Source: Euclidia mi
Taxonomy: Eukaryota > Arthropoda > Insecta > Lepidoptera > Erebidae
DNA: 64,000 nucleotides
Assembly: GCA_944739405.2 (NCBI GenBank)
Contig: OX123187.2
Location: 45,488,394 to 45,552,393 of the forward strand
Direction: 5' to 3'
A program made the translations under genes and the position numbers. Each line of letters starts with the position of its first letter. Position 1 is the first letter of the stretch. The notes under the pieces are model-generated. The model worked only from the letters and a program-made list of their open reading frames with translations, made no database searches and was not told the DNA's origin. Below are positions 22,101-31,200 of the stretch, in pieces.

Positions 22101-25100
22101 TCAGTGATGGATATTTCATGTACCTAGTACACAATCAGCGGCGTCGGCAGCCGATTGCCTAAGGACGCAGGAGGACGGGGAGGGGCAAATTGATATGGAA
22201 AATGAGAAAAGTACTGACAAAAGTATGAATTGTAGGGTTTTTTGCGTCTCTATCAGCTGTCCCCTTCTGCCCCCCCTTGGCGACGCCCTTGTACACAATT
22301 CTGTGGGCTAAATACCGGATGTAAAGGACGGTGTACCAAAAACGGATACCAGTGATTCAGTACATTATACTGAGACCCTTGGCGGTCGAATTTTCCGGAA
22401 AAATCTAAGAACCCGTCAATTTTCCAAAAAAATGCGATGTAAATAGGAACACGCAAACTCGCACTATCAGCTGTTACGGCCCTACAGCAACAGGTGGTAG
22501 CGGCAGTGATTACGGAAAATTCGATCGACAATGGCCTCAGTATCATGTACTGAATCACTGGTATCGGTTTTCGGTACACCTTCCCTTAAAACCTGTATAG
22601 GTTGATATCAAAGCAGGGGCGACATCCAAAGATTCGATGTTTGCAATGGAAGTTGACTGAAGCCAAAACACCTAAGAGAGTCAAAATGTACAATTTGGTA
22701 CGTTAAGTTTCTTAGTCTACTACTAACTACGTCACTACTAAAAGTAGTACTACTCCAATAAAAGTATTACTCACGTATATTCCGTGCTGAAGCTGTACCG
22801 AGAGCTGTTGCCAGATTCTTTCCTGCCGAGCGGCCTGTGTCTTGGTGAAGGATCACCGTTGCTTAGCGTCTCCTTCTCTGTCAGTACGAAGCCCACTGAG
22901 CCACCGCGCTTTACCCTGTTGTGATGACCTTAGTTAGATATTGTTGCATACGCTTTTTGGTACCGGATTTTGGTACGGTTTTCACAATAATGAAGTACGT
23001 ATTGCCGTTTAAAATTTGAAATAAATATCTATCTGCGGTAAATACATAAGTACATAACATTTATCCGCACTCTCATTCTCGAAAAACTAAATTGATTTAA
23101 ATTTCCATAAGATGATCATTGGTGCAGCTGGTGATCAAATACTCCAGTTTTATCTGTATATTTTTTTTCAGTTTGAACTGAGATTCAACTTTTCAGTAGC
23201 CGCTGCTATAAGGGGGGGTATAAGGGGTGTAAAAAGACGCTTAACGAAAACTGAAATCTCATATATTGTACCAATCATGACAATATTTTTTTACCTCGGC
23301 ACCATACCTGGGAAATTACTGGTTCAGGAGATATTGAGGCTCAAAGTCACTATATAATTTTTCTAATTATGTACAAAATCGATGCATTTACCCCGCCGAT
23401 ATGTTCTATAGGTGTCCTATACACCTATAAATAAGTAGGTAATCGATTTTAAACTTTCGCGATTTGTATACATCATTCAGTATTATTTAGCGGGTCTTAG
23501 TCGCGACGATTGACTTTATTAAAGGCATAAATACCTCTGTTATTCTCCTACGTTTCTACCGGCTTGCAACGCTCGTGGTCGCTAAATAATATTGAATAAG
23601 TAGGTAGTTATTTCGAACATTACACGCGCGCACATTTAATTGCGGCTTATTAAATTTGCCAACTTAAAAAAAAATCGTTTCCGTTAGGTATTATTTTTGC
23701 TTAGTATGACTTGGTATGATGTCCAAAACGAGTAGACTTCGCCTTAGTGATGGGTCCTTGTGACACCCTGTATATGCCACTGACCTTATATCAGGGTCGT
23801 GGACTTCAGCGCCCGATATGCTGATGCCGACGGCGTAACTAGAGCTGTCAGTAGACCAATCACCGGTGCTGGTGGTGGTCGAATGCTCCGCTTCTCTTCG
23901 CAATGCTTCCCTCAGTCTGTCCGCGAAGCTCTGCCGCCGGTCTTCAGTAGACAGTTCTTTGAGGTACTGGAATGAATTTGGACGCGCACTCTCACCGCGA
24001 CCCTCGTCTTCACTGCCTGTTAAGCATTTGAAAGAGGGATTAGAGAACGACCGCTCGAGGAGAGGAAGATATAATTGTCTTAAAATTTCAATTATATTAA
24101 GGTTAGAGCTTTAGCTTTAGGCTTTGGCCCTCAGCTTGTTACTTGAGTTTATTTAATGCGTCCATTATGAAATGAATGGAATCAGGTATATGCGGCCTCA
24201 TAAGTCTAAGTGCCGTCGCGATTCCAAGACAGTTCACCACCGGATTTAGCAAATATCTAAACTCTGTGTATTTAATTACTGATACCGTGCTTCCCTTTAC
24301 AAGTGATTCAGCCGTGGGATAAACAAGTCCTAAAAGTACTAGTGAGAACAAATTAATCTTGATCTGAGTGCGGTACAGACCATAGTCGTTGGTTTCATTC
24401 GCGCTGTGGTACTCCTCAGTGTCCGAAGAGTTGCAGCTAGAATAAAGGCTGTCTTCCTGTAGATCTTCGAGAGTATTTGGCGAACGCGTCACCGGCAAGC
24501 ATTCGCCCGAAGAACCCAGCACTATGAACCGGCCACGACGGTTGTTCAACATGTCCCCGTCTGGGGATAGCCAGCATTTCTTCTTTGTTAGTTCTACACC
24601 TGAAAATTAATACATGTCTATTAGACTTGTGTAGAAATGAAATACCTAACGGAACTTTACAGACAAGCCGCATCATTATTTTTTAATTTTGGCTTTTACG
24701 GGTTTCTGGCAGAAATTGCTTTTAGCATTTTGGCCGTCTATTGTAGGTAAATTTCTTACATCGTCTTTGTATCTTGAACTTGTGTCTGGTGTACTATAAA
24801 GCAATAGGGAAGTACCTACTTATAATTTTTTCTAGTGCCATACTGCAGGTATTGCTACCGTTACTTTATGGTGATAGTCATGTCCAGATGGCGTTATGGA
24901 GCTGCTGCCAAGGCAACTATTATTATGAATTTGTGCAATACCGTTAAGCGTCCTAACCTACTCTTAACCGTCCAAAACTGACGAGAAAACTTATAATTTT
25001 ACGAGTACAAGTGCAAAAGCCACTAGGTGGAGACCTTCTATAAATGCTAAATTTATATGAATTAACTAATACATAGAGCTTAGGTATATCAACAATATGA

Positions 25101-28100
25101 ACCAGTTTTCCGACAGCGTTTCTGGCAACAATTGGAAAAATTCATTTAAAAAACAATTTGGATGTTGCTTAGTAGACTTGATCTGAGGATTAATACCTAA
25201 GTCTTTTTTTCGGTGAAAGACTGTTAATATGGAGTACCATTATCAATTTACCATTTATTGAGTAGGCAAGTCAGCAATCGTGATGCATTGCCGTAATTAG
25301 CTTTCTATATGAGATAATGGGACCCTTTTCTCCTGCTACAGGGTCTGCACCCTGTGCCATTACATCACTGGCACAGCCCTTGTTACGTGCGGCAACATTA
25401 AAGTCGTTTAAACTTTTCCAAAATAAAACCATGCTGTGCAGGTTTCATTTTGGCAAAATTGAGACGATTTCTACTTTCATATCGGCCTATCATGTAGACG
25501 ACATCAAAACCAAAAAGTATAAATAAATGTGACTCACTAGGGTCGTTGAGGTTGAGTGTGGCGGCGCAGTAGTTGTGGGGCGAGGGGCTGCGGCTGTTGT
25601 AGCTGTTGAGCGTGCTGCACGACGACGCCTGCTTTATCACCACGCTCGCCTCCACCTCGGGGGGCGTGTGCCCGCATGATTCACCTACGTTATCGGATAA
25701 ATTAGTTTTTATTTTTCATTGACCTTTCGACGTAATCGACAGTAGTACTTAGTAATGTTTCACTGACACATAAATATGCCTTTAGTTAACGTAGAGTTAT
25801 AATAATAATAATAAAAACGTTTATTTACACACTGGGATTGTAGGGTTTTCACAAGTTGTATTCATGAGTTGTTAAATTACAAATTACAATAAAAATGGGT
25901 GAAGTACTGTATTTCTAAATAGGCTACAGATTAGCCTGTGATAAGGAAAAACAGAGCCGATCCCCTTTTTGTTATTTATCTAAAAACAAAGGTTCGTATG
26001 AATACAGATTCTAAAATTTAAAAATAATAAGGATTAATTTAGTATTAGTGTGTGCGTGTGTGCGCATGTGTCTGTCTGTGAGTGTATGTGTGTGTGTGTG
26101 CGCGCGCGTGTGCGTATGTGTGTGTATTTGTTACTGTGTGTCAATATGGTGTACCTGATTATATGGTAAGGTATATTTCGGTGCCATCATAATCCAGCTC
26201 TAGGAGAAAAGCCTGAACAGTTTTCTTGCAGTTGTAGAGCGAGAGTCCGAAGATTGGAATTTTTTTATTCACTTTATTATATATGGATGGGGCAAGATAG
26301 ACAGAGAATCTTTTTAAAATGCAAATGCAAATTTTTGGTTTTCCGCCGGTTGGTAATTTGACGATGTGGTGTTTTAGAGTGTTGGAGTAGAGTTATATGT
26401 AATAAATACTGTTGCCGTATATTTAGATCTTTCCAGGATTTATACGGTTCGGCGGTTGGAAAAAGGATCGGTTTAAATGTGGCTACTTTAAGTATGGCTC
26501 TATGAGCGATCTCTAATGGTTTCATCACTGTTTTTGCAGCTCCACCCCAACAGGAGATACAATAAGTAATGAGTAATTGACAAAGAGCAAAATATACCCT
26601 CCGAATAATGGATGCGTTAGTTACATGTCGCAGTGTTTTAAAAATGTATATGAGATTTCTTACTCGGCCTGGTAGATTACTGATGTGTGCTTTGAAGTTT
26701 AAGTACTTATCTCGGCGTAGTAATTGACTACGCCGAGATATTTAATTTGGTCAACAGGTGTAAGTGACGGACACTGGCAGATGAATTGAGGCATTAGGGA
26801 GCATGAGTGAGCTAGGAAGGAGATTGGAACTACAGGCTGCGAAATAGGGCTCAGAGAATAGGTGACAAAGTGTGTTTTATCAGTATTTAGTGTCATGGTG
26901 TGTGTGTGTGTAAAGCCATTTTAGTACCAAATTAAAGCCACTTTGTGCCTTCGACTGTAGTTCGAACCAAGAGTTGGCTGTAAATGTTATTGCGGTGTCA
27001 TTAGCGTAAGATGTGGTTTTCGCCTGAGGTATATCGAGGTTGCAGAGGTCGTTGATAAACACGAGGAAGATTGTAGGCCCTAAAATACTGCCTTGTAGGA
27101 CTCCATATTGAATGTAGTCTACGTCGCTATTGTGACCACCCATAGTAACAAATTGGGTTCGGTTTGTTAAATAGCTTTTAAAAAGCTCTTATGGAGTGCC
27201 CCTAACATCTATACGTTCAAGCTTGAGTAGAAAGGTTGGAATAGGAACCGTGTCCAAGGCTTTGGCGAGATCTAAAAATATGGTCATAACCTTTTTGTTA
27301 TTATCTAAATTTCCCACAATTTGATCCACCATTTCGTGTACGGTTTTATTTGTAGATTTGTTTTTACGAAATCCAAATTGATGAGGAGATAAAAGGTTGT
27401 AGTGCACCAGATAACAAGTGAGTCTCTTGTTAATTAAACGTTCGGCTATCTTTGAGAAAGTAGAGAGTACCGCAATAGGACGGTAATTATTGACTTGGCT
27501 CCCGTCACCACCCTTGAAAATAGGATGAATGGCTGCCTTCTTAAAGGAAGTAGGGAAAATAGCTGTATCAAAGCAAAGGTTAAATATGTGGCATAGTATA
27601 GCTGCAAGGATATAGGCATATCGTTTTAAGAACACGACAGAAATTCCGTCCCAGCCGACAGAGTTACTGTCGTAGTATCTTTTATTACTAGTTGAGTTGC
27701 ATCTTCCTTTTTATACTATAAAAGTAGAATAGCCAAACGCATTTTGTAGCGGGTGCTTACATTACGAAATAACCCTATCGGCAGAAGGCAATTTTGAGGC
27801 TTCAAAATTTCCATATACGTTGAAATAGGCAGCAAGCCTTGTTCTCGTTGCTGCTTTTCAGAGCTGCTGATTGGCAGTCAACCTAGTGGTCAACTAATAT
27901 CAAGTGACAACTGGCGCTACCTACCGAAAATATTACTGTTGGCAGCTGATAGAAATGAACAATGCATATGTACCGTGCTGGATGAGAACGCTTCCAGGTG
28001 GAATTAACGAACTTGGTTGCGGTATGGATTGTAACATTGTTCTGCTTTAAAAGAAGGCCTTACCAATCGGTGATAGTCTTCTCTCATGCCGTGTGCCGTC

Positions 28101-28243
28101 CCTCGACTTCATAGGCGTCTGCTGGAAGGCGAGCAGGCATTTGTTGAGCTCACGGAGCACGTTGTCTTCTTCCCACTGACCGAGGGGTAGCTTGCTGTAA
28201 TCTTCGGCATCCATTAGACATACTGTTACCTGTATATAAAAAT

Positions 28244-28295
<52 letters not shown>

Positions 28296-31200
28296 GGGGA
28301 TTAACGCGAACATGCAAATTAGGTATTAGCATACCTTATTTTGCTTGACGTTTCGAGACGGTTGCACGTCCCGTATATATATTCTTAAAATTGCAACGCG
28401 AGTGTTTAAAAGTTTCTAAAAATAGATATGTTAAGAAGTTAGGCATGACATATCTTATAGAATATTGTGGATGTCCTTATGAAGTCAAATGGGTATGTTG
28501 GAATACTTAAAATCAATAAAAGAATACTGTAAATTACTTTGCACTATCTCTGCAATGAATGTATAGATTGCGTGATTTACCAATAGGTAGGTCGGGAGCT
28601 GCTGGTAATCTGACCCGTGGAGGTTGCTTCAGATCACGTCGGGGTCACCAATGTGGAGGATAAAGGTGTGGTGTTCCTCCAACTAGAGGGAGGAGCCTCT
28701 AACCAAGCTGGGTGGTTATGTTTGGTGGCCTACAGGCCGACTGACATACTTTCGAAGTTGTATTTATGCCGCTTGGCTTGCGAAAGTTGATATCGCGGTT
28801 CATGATGATTTGAATTTTTCCCGTCTTATAAGTAGTCGTAGTAGTAGTGTGTCTTAGTAGTTCCGTCGTCATTAGGTAGATGGCGCTGTGATATGTGCTA
28901 TATAGCTGATCGCTACATTATATTTAAAATAAATAATTTTGGGAATAAGCTTAAGATCGAATAAATACTAGGCTGTAGCATAAAGTTTACCACGATTGCT
29001 AAAAAGTAACATTACCTACCGTTTTAGGTTCATCTAGCAGTTCGATTTTGGTCTTCTGTCGCTTGTCGCAGATTCTACTGAACATTCTAACGCCTTCCAC
29101 CTTCAGCACCTCGTTGTCTTCTAGCGATTCTACCGACAGCATAGCTGGCAGCAGCTCAGGCATCATGAACATTGATAAACATTCCTGGAAATAAAGATTT
29201 TGGGTATTATTTTTTCATTCTCGACAAAGTACAGGAGGTACCTACTTCAGCTAATTTGGTACACTTTCTTGGACCTTTTGACATTGTGAATGAGTAGGTA
29301 CCTAGGTACAAGTGTCGATCCAAAGGCTTAAAATGCCTCTCGTTTCCCAAAAACAACTAAGTCCTCCTATTACAAGTAAACAGAGATACGCAATAGGCCC
29401 TCCAATCTCTAACCAAAATCATGAATCCGCTACTACCTAAAACACCCTACGTTTGTTTCGTCATCAAAGGCCATACTTTGAGAAGTAAGTATTTGTCCAT
29501 TTTATTTTTTGCCGTTACTGGGCACGTAATGTTGCCAGACTCAGTCCTGATACAGAGAATTCGGAAATACTCAGCAACAATTTTGTCCGACTCGGGAATC
29601 GAACCCGAGATATCTCCGTCAGCATAGAGACCCCAGAGGCAGTCAGAGCCAGCACAGCTAGCCTCGAAACGAATGCTTTATTGGTTGTTACTGTAGTGCA
29701 GAAAATTGTAGTGTTTCTTTTGCATTTACCTGTGACTCTCCATCTAAAAGTGCATCGCCGCCCACTCTACTGGAAGCGAAGCACACCCTGATGGCTTCGT
29801 CGTTCTCGCAGCGCTCCGGCCGACCCTCGTGCCGCACCAGCAGCTTGCACAGTGGTAGCGTACATTCTAACCAGTCCTCTATCGTTAACCACTGCTTGGA
29901 AGTCATCACCTGGAACGAACAAACCATTCTATATTAAAATTTCCATATACTTAGATACTTATATATTTTTCTATATTTATTATTCCTTACTAAGCATTTT
30001 TGAGTACACCTAACATTCAAAATTCTTGGTAAGGACTCAATCAGGTAGGTATACATTCTAAATGAGTAATTATTTTTTCGATATTACTACGTTCAAATAT
30101 AAAATAGACTTGAATTGATATTGATATAGATTTAAATTTTATTTTGCTTTGATATTTTGGCCAAGTTGGAAAATTGCATTTATTATTGTTGGTAGAATTT
30201 CTTTATTACTTTGCGTAAAATTGGAAAATGAATCAAAATAAGCTTTGACTGAGAACATACCCAAGGAAAAGAAATTGACATCTTTAAAATCGGTGGTAAC
30301 CAAATTCTTATAAAATCAAGACTAAGGTAGGTACGTGATCTTATAAAATTAAGTTATTTTTACTACCTATAGATAAGTTATTTACACTCCTTGTGAACTT
30401 CACCACCGAAAATAGAATGCTTCGAGTAGTTTTCAAGGTATAAATAGTTAGCCGAGTCCGTCCGAGCTAAATCCCAATTAAGAGGCACCGAGGTACTCCA
30501 TGTACTCAAAGTACGTGCGCAATTCTTGCGTGGGTGTAATCTCGTTAAAGTCAACTAGTTTCGCCCCCCCGACTTACCTGTCTGCTTAACTTAATAGATC
30601 CCTCGTTGCTACTCTTATCTAACCACTCGAAGTAGTGTAGTAAACTTTTTAATTTGTTCCGTTGCGATTTTCTGGAAATGAAAACACATTTGTCAATTAT
30701 CGTTATAAAATATTGCGAAAATATTGGGTGAGATATAAAAAAAGTGTGTCAAAACTAAGATTCTGGTAAATGGACCGGGGATACAAGGCAAAACTCTTGA
30801 ATGTAACCAAGATAACGCTATAAAGGCCCGGTCACGGCCTACAGCGGCGGGCAGCAGTGGCGACCGTTTTCGTGTACATGGCGCGTTTACTGTGACGCGG
30901 CGCACGGCAGCCCTAGAGTAAACGCGCCATGTACATCGTCCCTGCCGCGCCGCTCGCCGCTTAGACCGATCTCGTGACCAGGCCGCTATCCCGTTTACAT
31001 CGGATTGAATGAGAAATTACCTGTGTAAATTCTTAAAAAAATGTGTAAAGTTGAAGTCTTGCAAGGTGGGATGTGTCTTCTGCGTCCGTTTAGGATACGT
31101 AGAGAAAAACGCGTGCGCGACCATTGAAGACACGAAGTTGTACTCTAGTTCTGTCACATCACCTGAAAGGAATTATCAAGTCATTTATTGTTTGACTGGC

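Noticed and set aside
28047..28332. ORFs with long Tyr-Ile runs
   Set aside because: The YIYIY runs are translated TA microsatellite next to a real exon.
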